This document shows, piece after piece, positions 1-7,730 of a stretch of DNA of 64,000 bases. Positions within the stretch are counted from its first letter, which is position 1; the number at the start of each line of letters is the position of its first letter. A program made the translations under genes and the position numbers. The stretch comes from Seohaeicola saemankumensis (GTDB taxonomy: Bacteria > Pseudomonadota > Alphaproteobacteria > Rhodobacterales > Rhodobacteraceae), in contig NZ_JBHTKR010000006.1 in the NCBI RefSeq assembly GCF_042678485.1, positions 1 through 64,000 on the forward strand. Direction: 5' to 3'. Below the pieces are notes generated by a model, which worked only from the letters and a program-made list of their open reading frames with translations, did no database searches and had not been told where the DNA came from.

Positions 1-135
1 TGTAATCCAGCCGACTTCGACCATGCCAAGACCCTCCGCATTCTCGTGAAGTTGATAATACGCTTCCTGCAAAGTCAAATACTTCGACCCAGTCGCTCCG
101 GGCTCATTCCTGCCTTTCGCTGCAGTGCGGCCCAT
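1..135 (-). CDS. Doubtful partial ORF at left edge
   Basis: An open frame starts at an ATG at 135 and runs leftward off the window, giving 45 codons. I do not recognise the product. The first 15 or so codons lie in sequence resembling the degenerate intergenic repeat found elsewhere in the island (rightward reading CGCTGCAGTGCGGCCCATAG). The start may therefore be chance, and the ribosome site upstream (GCAGGTG) is weak. It is either the 5' end of an island gene with a repeat-derived leader or a non-coding frame. Confidence 0.2.
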   Translation of the reverse strand, partial: MGRTAAKGRNEPGATGSKYLTLQEAYYQLHENAEGLGMVEVGWIT

Positions 136-240
136 AGACACCTGCGCGGATATAAAGCCGGCTTTCTCATGTCTGGGTAGTACAGGTGCGGGCGCTGTTT
201 GCGTCCCGCAGCTGTCGTGCTTGCGCTTTGCGGCAAGCGT
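110..240. repeat. Probable degenerate copy of the island intergenic repeat
   Basis: This stretch shares short blocks with the copies near 1778 and 6161, such as CGCTGCAGTG and GGCCCATAG, the reverse complement of CTATGGGCC. The match is patchy and was made by eye, so the boundaries are approximate. No gene was found in 136-239. Confidence 0.3.
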
Positions 241-707
241 CAAGCTGGTGCTTCGGCCGGAGCCACAAATGTCATGCCAACTTTCTCCGCGATGGATAAC
301 ACTGAAGGAATATCCGGTTCGCTGGGTTCCGGCAGTTCGCTTTGGCCCTCGGGAAGGGGTTGTCCGATTTCAGTGAAAAACCTGTCGTGCATGTGTCCGG
401 GCGCGTTGATGATCAAGAGGCGGGCCGGCTTGTCTCCGACAGCTTGGAATGCGTGAACGGCCCCATCGGGAATTGCGACGTGATCGCCTGGACCAGCCAG
501 GATTTCCTTGCCATCGACCATGAAACCAATCTCCCCATCGATGACATAGAACGCCTCTGTCTCGCCTGCGTGGTGGTTCGGCGGCGCACCGGCCCCTACC
601 GGGACAAGGCATTCGACAAAGCAGAACTTGTCCATCGTCTCGGACGGAAAAGCATGGAACTTCATGAGTATGTTCAGAACGTTATAGGTGCGAGGGCGAT
701 CCAGCAT
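240..707 (-). CDS. Cupin-domain protein
   Basis: A 155-residue single-domain cupin. Metal-ligand motif 1 is seen as PPNHHAGETEAFYVIDGE, with the typical H-x-H and a downstream Glu. It is followed by a glycine-rich turn (GPGDHVAIPDG) and a second histidine (AVHAF). Small cupins of this type are metal-dependent dioxygenases, isomerases or ligand-binding proteins, and the substrate cannot be told from sequence. The start at 707 is chosen because AAGGAGG lies just upstream. The open frame extends to 1013, but that part overlaps the divergent regulator and is not coding-like. The gene is divergent from a LysR-type regulator, which suggests that regulator controls it. Confidence 0.8.
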   Translation of the reverse strand: MLDRPRTYNVLNILMKFHAFPSETMDKFCFVECLVPVGAGAPPNHHAGETEAFYVIDGEIGFMVDGKEILAGPGDHVAIPDGAVHAFQAVGDKPARLLIINAPGHMHDRFFTEIGQPLPEGQSELPEPSEPDIPSVLSIAEKVGMTFVAPAEAPA

Positions 708-763
708 CTTGATCCTCCTTGGGCTGATCGTTGGAACTGATCGCAGGCTACTCGCACGCAGAT

Positions 764-784
764 AATCTGTTAAATCGATAGATT
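764..784. promoter_or_regulatory. LysR-type operator (T-N11-A box)
   Basis: A perfect inverted repeat, AATCT and AGATT separated by 11 bases, lies in the 94-bp divergent region between the cupin and LysR genes. It fits the T-N11-A consensus of LysR-family recognition sites. Its position, 18 bases before the ATG at 802, suits autoregulation together with control of the cupin gene. Confidence 0.6.
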
Positions 785-801
785 GTATGATATCAATTGG
801 T

Positions 802-1731
802 ATGGCGAATTTATCCAGTTTCGATCTAAACCTTCTGCGTGTGCTCGATGCGCTGCTGATTGAGCATTCCACCGTTAGGGCTGGTGCGCGTTTGGGCCTG
901 TCCCAGCCAGCCGTATCCGGAGCGCTGAAAAGGCTTCGCCTGTCTCTCGGCGACGAGTTGTTCTTTCGGAGCGGACAGACGCTCGAAGCGACCGAGTTCG
1001 CCCTCTCGCTCAAAGAACCGCTTCAAGATATTCTGAGCCGTGTCGAAGCGCTGATCCGCGCACAGGATGCGTTCGTCCCTGCGACCGCAGAACACAGTTT
1101 CCGGATTTCGGGCAGCGACTTCTTTGCTGAAATGCTCCTGCCAGCATTGGCCGAGCATTTGGCAGCACATGCTCCTTCACTGCGTGTTCACCTCGTTGAC
1201 CTTGTCCCAGACGACCGTGTTGGCACCTTGGCAAGCCACGACGTAGATTTTGTCTTGCTCCCTGAAACGCCTTTGCCCGACTGGGCAGAAGGCCAACCGG
1301 TATTCAGCTCATCCTTCTCTGTCATTGCCAGGAAGGCTCATCCAAGGACAACCGAGCTTGCGCCAGGCGATGTCATGCCGCTCGATCTTTTCTGCGACCT
1401 GGGGCATGTCCTGTTTTCGACCGAAGGCAAACCAAAAGGCCTTGGGGATGAGGCCCTTGCGCGGATAGGGCGCGCACGTAGTGTGGCAATGACCATGCCA
1501 TTTTTCTCTGGAGTATACCGCGCCGTCGCTGGTTCGGACCTCATTGCCTTGCTTCCAACCGCGTTGGCACATCGCGTTGCCAATTCAGCAAATCTCAATG
1601 TGTTTGAGCCTCCGATCCCCGTAGATCCGGCCCGCTTGGTTCTGATCTGGCACCGTCGGTTTTCTGAGAGTCCGCCACACCTATGGTTGAGAAGCCGGAT
1701 AGCTGAGCTGTTGCACCCCTTGAATGTTTGA
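802..1731 (+). CDS. LysR-family transcriptional regulator
   Basis: A 309-residue regulator. The N-terminal winged helix-turn-helix is typical (FDLNLLRVLDALL, then AGARLGLSQPAVSGALKRLR) and is followed by a periplasmic-binding-like effector domain from about residue 85. The NodD/LinR-like opening suggests regulators of aromatic or plant-derived compound metabolism, but the effector is unknown. An in-frame ATG exists at 787, but it would begin almost on top of the palindromic operator; 802 (MANLSSFDLN) matches the usual family N-terminus better. It is divergent from the cupin gene, its most likely target. Confidence 0.88.
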   Translation: MANLSSFDLNLLRVLDALLIEHSTVRAGARLGLSQPAVSGALKRLRLSLGDELFFRSGQTLEATEFALSLKEPLQDILSRVEALIRAQDAFVPATAEHSFRISGSDFFAEMLLPALAEHLAAHAPSLRVHLVDLVPDDRVGTLASHDVDFVLLPETPLPDWAEGQPVFSSSFSVIARKAHPRTTELAPGDVMPLDLFCDLGHVLFSTEGKPKGLGDEALARIGRARSVAMTMPFFSGVYRAVAGSDLIALLPTALAHRVANSANLNVFEPPIPVDPARLVLIWHRRFSESPPHLWLRSRIAELLHPLNV

Positions 1732-1777
1732 AGGAGGCAATGACAGCAGAGCGCTCAAGTGTCGATTTCGGGCTCGA

Positions 1778-1921
1778 AGCTGCAGTTCGCTGCACGTAGC
1801 GCGAACGTCTGTTTGGGCCGACATCACCACTGACAGTTTGGGCGGGAAGCAGACCTTTGCTGCGTTACAGGCCAAGGTCAGCTTTGCGGACAAACCTGCC
1901 ATTCGCTGCAATACGGCGGTT
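1778..1921. repeat. Degenerate intergenic repeat, copy A
   Basis: The 295-bp gap 1732-2026 has no credible gene. It holds blocks shared with other island gaps: GCTGCAGTTCGCTGC near 1779, GACCTTTGCTGCGT near 1852, and CCAAGGTCAGCTTTGCGGAC near 1872. The last differs at only a few positions from CCAAGGTCAGCCGTTCGGAC near 6230. The block GACCTTTGCTGCGT recurs exactly at 7439. Such scattered blocks look like a decaying family of intergenic elements. Confidence 0.5.
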
Positions 1922-2026
1922 TGCACGAAGTTGTGGTTCACGAAAAGCCTCTGTCTGCCATCGTAGGTGACAATCGTGACACCTTGGATCATGATCTGGG
2001 TTCTAAGTGGCCTAGGGAGTGAAAGG

Positions 2027-2854
2027 ATGCTGATCCAAGTAGATGGGATTGACGTCAACTTCGAGGAACGCGGCTTAGGGTGGCCGATCCTCATGCTTCA
2101 TGGCGGGTATCTAGACCATCGACACATGATGGACGAAATGGAGCCTGCGTTCCAACACCACGACGGATGGCATCGGTTATACCCCGACCTTCCTGCCCAT
2201 GGACACACTCCCACCCTACCAAGACCAATGACTTTCGACGCAATCTTGGAGCACGTGATCAGGTTCATGGACGCCGTCGTGCCTGGGCAGCGATTTGCGG
2301 TTGCGGGAATGTCGGCCGGCGGACACCTTGCACGGGGGCTTGCAGCCAAATCCCCGGACAGACTTCTCGGTGTATTCATCAATGCCGCCCCTTTTGTCAT
2401 TGACTATGAAAGGCGAGATCTACCCGAACCTTCGACGATTTTCGAAGAAGATGGGTTCGCAGATAAGGCGGGAGACAGAACTGATACGCTACGATTTCTT
2501 CAGCCAGTGCGCGACACCGCTCTTGTTGAGTGGGACACCTTATGCCTTCGTCCCGCGTTGTCCCTGCTTGACGAGGCGGCTGCTTTGGAAAGCTGGCAAC
2601 CTGAAAACTATGCTTTCAGTTTTAATCCGGACGAGTCGGGCGTGCCGTTCTCTGCCCCATCACTAATACTTGCAGGCAGGCAAGATACCGTTGCCGGATA
2701 CCGCGACACATGGAAGTCTGTTGAACATTTTCCGAGAGCAACGTTCGCTACTCTGGACGGCTGCGGACACTTTATCGCGCCAGCCAAAAGAAACCTATTC
2801 AGATCGCTAATCATTGACTGGCTGGAACGCATGGAGCGTGATGGTGGCGGGTAG
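2027..2854 (+). CDS. Alpha/beta-hydrolase
   Basis: A 275-residue alpha/beta-hydrolase fold enzyme. The oxyanion-hole region (LMLHGGYLDHRH, about residues 22-33), the nucleophile elbow (GMSAGG, Ser96), an acid loop (AGRQD) and a C-terminal catalytic histidine (GCGHF) are all present, so it should be active. The class covers esterases, lactonases, haloperoxidases and C-C hydrolases, and the substrate is unknown. The start at 2027 follows a GAAAGG ribosome site; the longer frame from 1967 begins in the repeat. It stands alone and is convergent with the methyltransferase gene downstream. Confidence 0.82.
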   Translation: MLIQVDGIDVNFEERGLGWPILMLHGGYLDHRHMMDEMEPAFQHHDGWHRLYPDLPAHGHTPTLPRPMTFDAILEHVIRFMDAVVPGQRFAVAGMSAGGHLARGLAAKSPDRLLGVFINAAPFVIDYERRDLPEPSTIFEEDGFADKAGDRTDTLRFLQPVRDTALVEWDTLCLRPALSLLDEAAALESWQPENYAFSFNPDESGVPFSAPSLILAGRQDTVAGYRDTWKSVEHFPRATFATLDGCGHFIAPAKRNLFRSLIIDWLERMERDGGG

Positions 2855-2895
2855 TGTCCGCTCTGGGTCGAGTGCCGTCCAGCATTCAATGACTC

Positions 2896-2932
2896 TTGAA
2901 GGTCTGCTATGCGGGACGTAGCAGACCTTCAA
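2896..2932. terminator. Long perfect hairpin between convergent genes
   Basis: Two 13-base arms, TTGAAGGTCTGCT (2896-2908) and AGCAGACCTTCAA (2920-2932), enclose an 11-base loop. The right arm contains the stop codon of the methyltransferase gene. There is no U-run, so it may be a factor-dependent or bidirectional terminator. Its left arm and loop resemble the island repeat near 6184 (TGAAGGTCCGCTATGGG), so it may be a folded repeat copy. Confidence 0.5.
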
Positions 2933-3888
2933 ACGGCCGCAGTGTCGCATCGAACCTCACCCACTTGTCGCGCGATCTCGGCGATATGACGGCCATCCGT
3001 TCCACAACATCCGCCCCAGACTTTGATATGCGGGAACCGTCGCGCGATTTCGGCCATCTGGCCCCCTAGCTCTTTCGGATCACCGTCTTCAAGATGACCT
3101 AGTTTGCAAAGATCGAGTGTTTCCATGGCGACGGCGTTCGGCATGAAGCCGCCCAGCCGGTTGGTCCAATCGCCAGCGGTCAGGGCCGGCGCGAACTCGG
3201 TCGGGTGCGTGCAGTTTATCATGTAATAAGCTGGCGCATTATCGATTGCAGCGTCAACGGTGGCAATTGCCTCTTCGAGGGTCTCGCCCCCTTTCAACTT
3301 TCCACCTTTTGCGATGAAGAAAGAAATGACGACCGGCATGTCCTCGGCCTTTGCGGCTTTCGCAAGGCCAATCGCCTCTTCGACGCTTGAAAAAGTCAAA
3401 GCACTGACAAGATCAGCACCGGCCTTTTTGAAGGTCTGAATTTGCTCGGAGTGGTAATCCTCCGCTTCGGCGACATTCGGGGTCCGACCGACATTGTAGG
3501 CGTCCCCTCGTGGGCCAATTACGCCGCCGACGAGCATCGGCGTTTCAGGGCTTTCGTATTCCTTGGCGATGTCTCTGTAGAACTCGATGCCACGGATGTT
3601 GATTTCTTCGAGGGCCTCACGGGAAAATCCGATCAATTCTCCCCAGTCGCGGCTTGCACGGTAATGTAGGCCCTCGTTGATGACGCCGAAACCGTTTTCA
3701 ACAGCCGCCTCAACCAGCTTACGCTGATAGTCGGTTAGGCACGCCAGACCGCGTTTATCGTTGACCAGCTCGAAGGCACAGAAGTGTCGCAGCTCGAACC
3801 CGTCGACATATTGAAGCCAGGTCTCGAACCCACCTCCGCAGGTCATGTTCTGACCGTTCAACTGTGGCAAACTGTCTGCTTGTGACAT
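2929..3888 (-). CDS. Homocysteine S-methyltransferase-family protein
   Basis: A 319-residue zinc methyltransferase of the Pfam S-methyl_trans family, which moves a methyl group from betaine, S-methylmethionine or a similar donor to homocysteine or another thiol. The zinc-binding cysteines are visible as INCTHP in the middle and the paired cysteines of GGCCGTDGRH near the C-terminus. The start at 3888 is preceded by GGGAGA; the longer open frame to 4050 lacks family similarity. No corrinoid-binding or methionine-cycle partner lies nearby, so the true acceptor is uncertain. The gene is convergent with the hydrolase and shares a 13-bp-stem hairpin with it. Confidence 0.82.
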   Translation of the reverse strand: MSQADSLPQLNGQNMTCGGGFETWLQYVDGFELRHFCAFELVNDKRGLACLTDYQRKLVEAAVENGFGVINEGLHYRASRDWGELIGFSREALEEINIRGIEFYRDIAKEYESPETPMLVGGVIGPRGDAYNVGRTPNVAEAEDYHSEQIQTFKKAGADLVSALTFSSVEEAIGLAKAAKAEDMPVVISFFIAKGGKLKGGETLEEAIATVDAAIDNAPAYYMINCTHPTEFAPALTAGDWTNRLGGFMPNAVAMETLDLCKLGHLEDGDPKELGGQMAEIARRFPHIKVWGGCCGTDGRHIAEIARQVGEVRCDTAAV

Positions 3889-4012
3889 ATTAATTTTCTC
3901 CCTTGTCGCTTTGGAAAATGCGTCCGAATATGGTTTTGCTCCCTTGGTCGCAGGCGGAGGAGCCATTCTGATGCAGCTTTTCATCATACCACGAAATGCC
4001 GCATCACGCCGT

Positions 4013-4213
4013 TCAGCGGCAACTGAGGATATAGAGGCCCGTTGCTGCATCGGCCGCGCAAGGTGCCTTCGTTAAGGGCCTAAAACTGTAGCGCTTTTCA
4101 CCCTTGGGCCCGGCTGCAAACCAGCCAACGATACGGGTTGCGAGCGCCGCTACGACCAGTCTCAGGTCAGACGTTTTGGTAGCGTGGGACAGGTATTTCT
4201 GAGCATGTGCCAT
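4013..4213 (-). CDS. Possible small ORF, unrecognised
   Basis: A 66-codon frame starts at an ATG at 4213, with a hydrophobic centre (LRLVVAALATRIVGWFAAG) and a basic C-terminal half. There is no clear ribosome site and I do not recognise a family. It is the only candidate in the otherwise gene-free stretch 3889-4380, where I also looked for and did not see a recognisable S-adenosylmethionine riboswitch. Confidence 0.2.
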   Translation of the reverse strand: MAHAQKYLSHATKTSDLRLVVAALATRIVGWFAAGPKGEKRYSFRPLTKAPCAADAATGLYILSCR

Positions 4214-4380
4214 AGTAGTCTTTCTTCGTTTTGGCTTCGATGAATGAGATCGATAAACCAACCATGCCGCACGGCTTTGATCTGGGGATAGTGCAGGAAT
4301 TGGAGCGATCCCAATACAACTTCTGTACTAGACCCGCTCCCTGCGTAGCCCTTAGCATCACAGGCGAGGAGGATGCCGTT

Positions 4381-5115
4381 GTGAAACAGAAACCGTATGG
4401 TCTGATTTGCCCCATCACGCGTGCCTGCGAATTGCTCGAACCGCGCTGGACAATTGCGATCCTTGTCGGGCTGTGGTCGGGTGCGACCAAATTCAATGAG
4501 CTGCGGCGGGAGGTTGGCAGTATTTCCCCGACGCTACTCTCGCGCCGACTGAAAGAGCTTGAGCAACTCGGCCTTGTGGAGCGCGTCTCGGACCCTGCGA
4601 CAGGGTCTGTGGACTACCTCAGGACCGAAACAGCCATCGCACTAGAGCCTGCGTTGAAAGCCTTGGGAGAATGGGCTCAGTGCCATGTTGACGCAGAAAC
4701 AGTTATGGATTCGGGCAGTTCGGCCAGCCTCATGTGGGACATGCGAAAATATTTTGTCGTCGATGAACTGCCAAGGCGGCGTGTCGTCCTGCAATTTCGG
4801 TTTTCAGATGAACCGTCGGAATATGACCGCTACTGGGTGGTCATCCAGCCGGGTGCCCCCGTCGAGGTATGCACGTCGATTCCTGGCTACGATGTCGATC
4901 TCTATGTCGAAACCAGCGTGATTTCGTTGCTTGGCATCTTCATGGGACGTTCGACATTCGAAAGAGAGGAAGATCTGGGAGAGCTTTACTTTAGTGGCGA
5001 CAAGCTTTTGTCGAAAACAATCAACCGCTGGCTACGCCCACACAATTACGCATCTTTCGATGGGATCAAACAGCTACCCGCCGATAGGCGTCGCGCGAAG
5101 CAAGCTGTGGGATAA
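4381..5115 (+). CDS. HxlR-type winged-helix regulator with extra C-terminal domain
   Basis: A 244-residue protein. Residues about 8-95 form an HxlR winged helix: CPITRACELLEPRWTIAILVGLWSG, then FNELRREVGSISPTLLSRRLKELEQLGLVER. The remaining 140 residues resemble the SCP2 sterol-carrier-like domain found behind HxlR domains in some regulators and may bind a hydrophobic effector. I chose the GTG at 4381 because GAGGAGGA lies just upstream and the HxlR domain begins a few codons later; an in-frame ATG at 4231 would add 50 unconvincing residues. It lies upstream of the broken SDR gene and may once have regulated it. Confidence 0.72.
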   Translation: MKQKPYGLICPITRACELLEPRWTIAILVGLWSGATKFNELRREVGSISPTLLSRRLKELEQLGLVERVSDPATGSVDYLRTETAIALEPALKALGEWAQCHVDAETVMDSGSSASLMWDMRKYFVVDELPRRRVVLQFRFSDEPSEYDRYWVVIQPGAPVEVCTSIPGYDVDLYVETSVISLLGIFMGRSTFEREEDLGELYFSGDKLLSKTINRWLRPHNYASFDGIKQLPADRRRAKQAVG

Positions 5116-5312
5116 GGTTCGTATGCCGACTACGCCGGGCAGGAGAGAACTGCTGCCTGCTCTGACGATCACAGGCCCAATCTCAAAAAAAACGGACGTT
5201 TCGTGTCCGCAGATATGCAGCCAAAGGAACGCTAAGGATACACACCCGATGGTTAATGCCAGTGGCAGTTCCTTGCGCTTGTTGGTCTCAAACGCTGCAA
5301 GGGGGAAGTGGA

Positions 5313-6067
5313 ATGGCGCAATTTTCGGGGAAGTCAGTGTTAATAACGGGCGCAAGCGGCGGTCTCGGGCAACAACTAGCCGTGGATTTTGCACGCGAAG
5401 GTGCAAAAGTTGCTCTCAACTATCTGAATTCCTGGAAGATGGCAGAAGAAACGGCTTCCCGGATTGAAGCGGAAGGCGGCGAAGCAATCACCTGCCGAGC
5501 GAACATTTCCTCTGCCAGCGAGGTTGCCGCCATGGTTGATCGTGTTGTGGCGGAACATGGCGGGGTGGATGTTCTGATAAACAACGCCGGTCTTAGCCTC
5601 GATGCTCCCTTTCTGGAATTGAGCGAGGACGCATGGGATAGCGTGGTTGCCGTCAACCTTAAAGGACCCTTTCTTGTGTCGCAGGCTGTCGGGCATCATA
5701 TGGTGGCTGCCAAGTGCGGGCGTATAGTAAATATCTCGGCAACGTCAGCCCTGCAGGCCAGAGTTGGAAACGCTAATTATGCTGCTTCGAAGGCTGGTCT
5801 GAACATGTTGACCCAGTGCAGTGCATGGCAGTTGAACTTAGTCCGTATGTTAACGTCAACACTGTTGCTTTGGGGTTCGTGGACAGCGATTTGGTTCGTC
5901 GGTTGTTTTCAACTGATGAAATTGCACAAGTTGAAGCCAACGTTCCATTGAAAAGATTAACATCATATCAGGAGACCTCGTCCTTCGTTGTAATGCTGGC
6001 GTCGGACACAGCTTCTTTCGTGACTGGTCAGACTATTCCTTTCGATGGGGGAAGGGTCATGCGCTGA
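5313..6067 (+). pseudogene. Frameshifted short-chain dehydrogenase/reductase (FabG-like)
   Basis: A classical SDR reading frame with a GGGGGAAG ribosome site. It has the TGASGGLG nucleotide-binding motif, NNAG, the catalytic Ser in NISATS and YAASK. The frame breaks after NMLTQC at about 5820 and continues in another frame as MAVELSPYVNVNTVALGFVDSDLV, ending with VTGQTIPFDGG at 6067. The break coincides with a tandem AGTGC AGTGC (5815-5824); removing one 5-base copy restores a full-length SDR of about 250 residues. The Tyr-x3-Lys pair lies before the break, but the C-terminal substrate-binding part is lost in the shifted product, so activity is unlikely. Confidence 0.85.
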
Positions 6068-6160
6068 ACCTCGGCAGGTGTCGTTCGTCCATTACCGTAG
6101 GACAGCTCATTCGCCGAACGGTTAGAAGTATGGATGATCAATGACCGCGATGGGCTCATA

Positions 6161-6250
6161 GCTGCCGTTCGCTGCGAATGTCATGAAGGTCCGCTATGGG
6201 CCGATAACGGAACTTCGCTGCAGTGTGAGCCAAGGTCAGCCGTTCGGACA
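6161..6250. repeat. Degenerate intergenic repeat, copy B
   Basis: The gap 6068-6317 holds GCTGCCGTTCGCTGC, TGAAGGTCCGCTATGGGCCG and CCAAGGTCAGCCGTTCGGAC, matching blocks near 1779-1909 and the hairpin at 2896-2932. No coding sequence is convincing here. Confidence 0.5.
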
Positions 6251-6317
6251 ATTGCTGCCGTTTCAAGTACAAGACTGAATGGCCGTTTTCCGACATCCAG
6301 AGCATCTCAACGAGATA

Positions 6318-7298
6318 TCAGAAACTAATGATCTTCCGCGCTTCGTGGGCGATCTCATGAACGATATCTGCTGCCGGTTGCACCTTTTGAACCATTGATA
6401 CGCCCTGACCGCACCACATCGAAAGAGCCTCGATATCGCCCGTCGTTCCCGTATTCGGTGTCGTGCACGCATAGCGGTCGAGTTCACCTCTGCCCGGTGT
6501 GCTCGCGACGATCGCCCCTTCCCCCGGTCGTTGTCCTTGTTTGGGGCGCCCTGCAGCTTCCCATGCTTTTGTTGTCGAATTTTGCAGGGCGCGATGGGGC
6601 GCATTGGGCCAGCCGCCATCGAAAAGGTCGTCGTAGTAGCCGGTGTCCGTCTCGCAGGCATCAATGAGCCGCGCAACGTAGTCCGGGTGAATGCACGTTT
6701 CCTTTGCGGACAGAAACCGCGTGCCAATCCATGCAGCGGATGCCCCCAGAGCCATCGCGGCAGCGAGGCCCCGTCCATCGGCAATTCCCCCTGCCGCAAT
6801 GACCGGCGTTTCACCGACGGCATCCACGACTGTCGGCACAAGTGCCATGGTCGATACCGTTCCACGAACATGGCCGCCTGCCTCCCAGCCCTGCGCGCAG
6901 ATGGCGTGTGCGCCGTGGTCGACCGCTTCCACCGCACTTTCGGAATCCCAGGCCGTAAAGATCACTTTCGCGCCGCCGGACCGGGCGTGGGCAATGAAAT
7001 CTGGCGCCCGCCCCCAGAATAGTGAGATCACGGGCACGCCTTCTTCCAAGCAGGCGTCGAGTTGTTCCATGCTCGGAAAATCCATGTTCAGGTTCACACC
7101 AAAAGGCGCGTCAGTCAGGGCTTTAACCCGGCGAACAAAGTCCTTCACGTCTTTCGCATCACCACGCCAGAGGGGAGCCAATCCCAAACCTCCCGCGTTT
7201 GATACGGCCGCCACTAGCTCCGGTGTCGTCGCACCGCCCATCGGAGCGAGTACGATAGGAAGCTTGATATTGACAAGGTCGCAGAACCGCGTCGGCAT
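6318..7298 (-). CDS. Nitronate monooxygenase-family flavoprotein
   Basis: A 326-residue FMN-dependent TIM-barrel enzyme of the nitronate monooxygenase (2-nitropropane dioxygenase-like) family. It opens with KLPIVLAPMGG, has GGLG, an ICAQGWEAGGHVRG loop that matches the FMN-site region with the conserved His, then VIAAGGIADGRG and ALGASAAWIGTRFL for phosphate binding. These enzymes oxidise alkyl nitronates such as propionate-3-nitronate, using O2. AGGAGA precedes the ATG at 7298. The gene is convergent with the SDR pseudogene. Enoyl-ACP reductase FabK is a relative but normally lacks this loop. Confidence 0.85.
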   Translation of the reverse strand: MPTRFCDLVNIKLPIVLAPMGGATTPELVAAVSNAGGLGLAPLWRGDAKDVKDFVRRVKALTDAPFGVNLNMDFPSMEQLDACLEEGVPVISLFWGRAPDFIAHARSGGAKVIFTAWDSESAVEAVDHGAHAICAQGWEAGGHVRGTVSTMALVPTVVDAVGETPVIAAGGIADGRGLAAAMALGASAAWIGTRFLSAKETCIHPDYVARLIDACETDTGYYDDLFDGGWPNAPHRALQNSTTKAWEAAGRPKQGQRPGEGAIVASTPGRGELDRYACTTPNTGTTGDIEALSMWCGQGVSMVQKVQPAADIVHEIAHEARKIISF

Positions 7299-7424
7299 TC
7301 GATATTCTCCTGTTTTCAGTGCCCTGAGAAGATTACATTTGATCCGGATTGCGCAAGCGAACCGACTGAAGGGTCGAGGCTCTGCCGAAGCAGACATTCG
7401 CGTTTTGCGTAGCATTCAGTAGTT

Positions 7425-7455
7425 TTGGGCTCTAAGGCGACCTTTGCTGCGTGGC
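7425..7455. repeat. Fragment of the island intergenic repeat
   Basis: The block GACCTTTGCTGCGT at 7439-7452 is identical to part of copy A. It lies in the 249-bp gap between the nitronate monooxygenase gene and the transposase remnant, where no gene is seen. Confidence 0.35.
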
Positions 7456-7547
7456 TTTTGAAAGACCGCCTTATGCCGCGAGTGACGATGTACTGTTTTA
7501 GCCTCGCGAAGCGATACTTCGGAGCGGAGAAGGTCAGCAACACCGGA

Positions 7548-7730
7548 CTAGGTGTTCAGTCCCGGCATTTGGTGGATCGAATTTAGGATGAATCGATCAG
7601 GCTCTGAAGTCCATATCTTGCAGATGTATTCGTGAGGCGTCAGCCCGCTGAGAGTTTTGAGCCTGCGGGCAAAGTTGTAGGCTGCCATGAAGTCGGCAAT
7701 CTGCATCGCAGCGACCTTCATCTTTTGGTT
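7548..7730 (-). mobile_element. C-terminal remnant of an IS481-family transposase
   Basis: The minus-strand frame ending at 7548 encodes FMAAYNFARRLKTLSGLTP followed by ICKIWTSEPDRF and the terminal HQMPGLNT, which are hallmark C-terminal sequences of IS481-family transposases. Only about 55-60 of roughly 315 residues remain. The DDE catalytic part is gone, and the upstream end stops at the 3' end of the integrase gene. It cannot transpose. The truncation point next to the integrase suggests loss by recombination or deletion when the island was rearranged. Confidence 0.8.

Noticed and set aside
3889..4050. S-adenosylmethionine riboswitch before the methyltransferase gene
   Set aside because: I could not find the conserved pseudoknot elements of the SAM classes I know.
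4231..4380. Upstream ATG at 4231 for the HxlR-type regulator
   Set aside because: The GTG at 4381 has a much better ribosome site and directly precedes the conserved domain; the extra 50 residues look non-coding.
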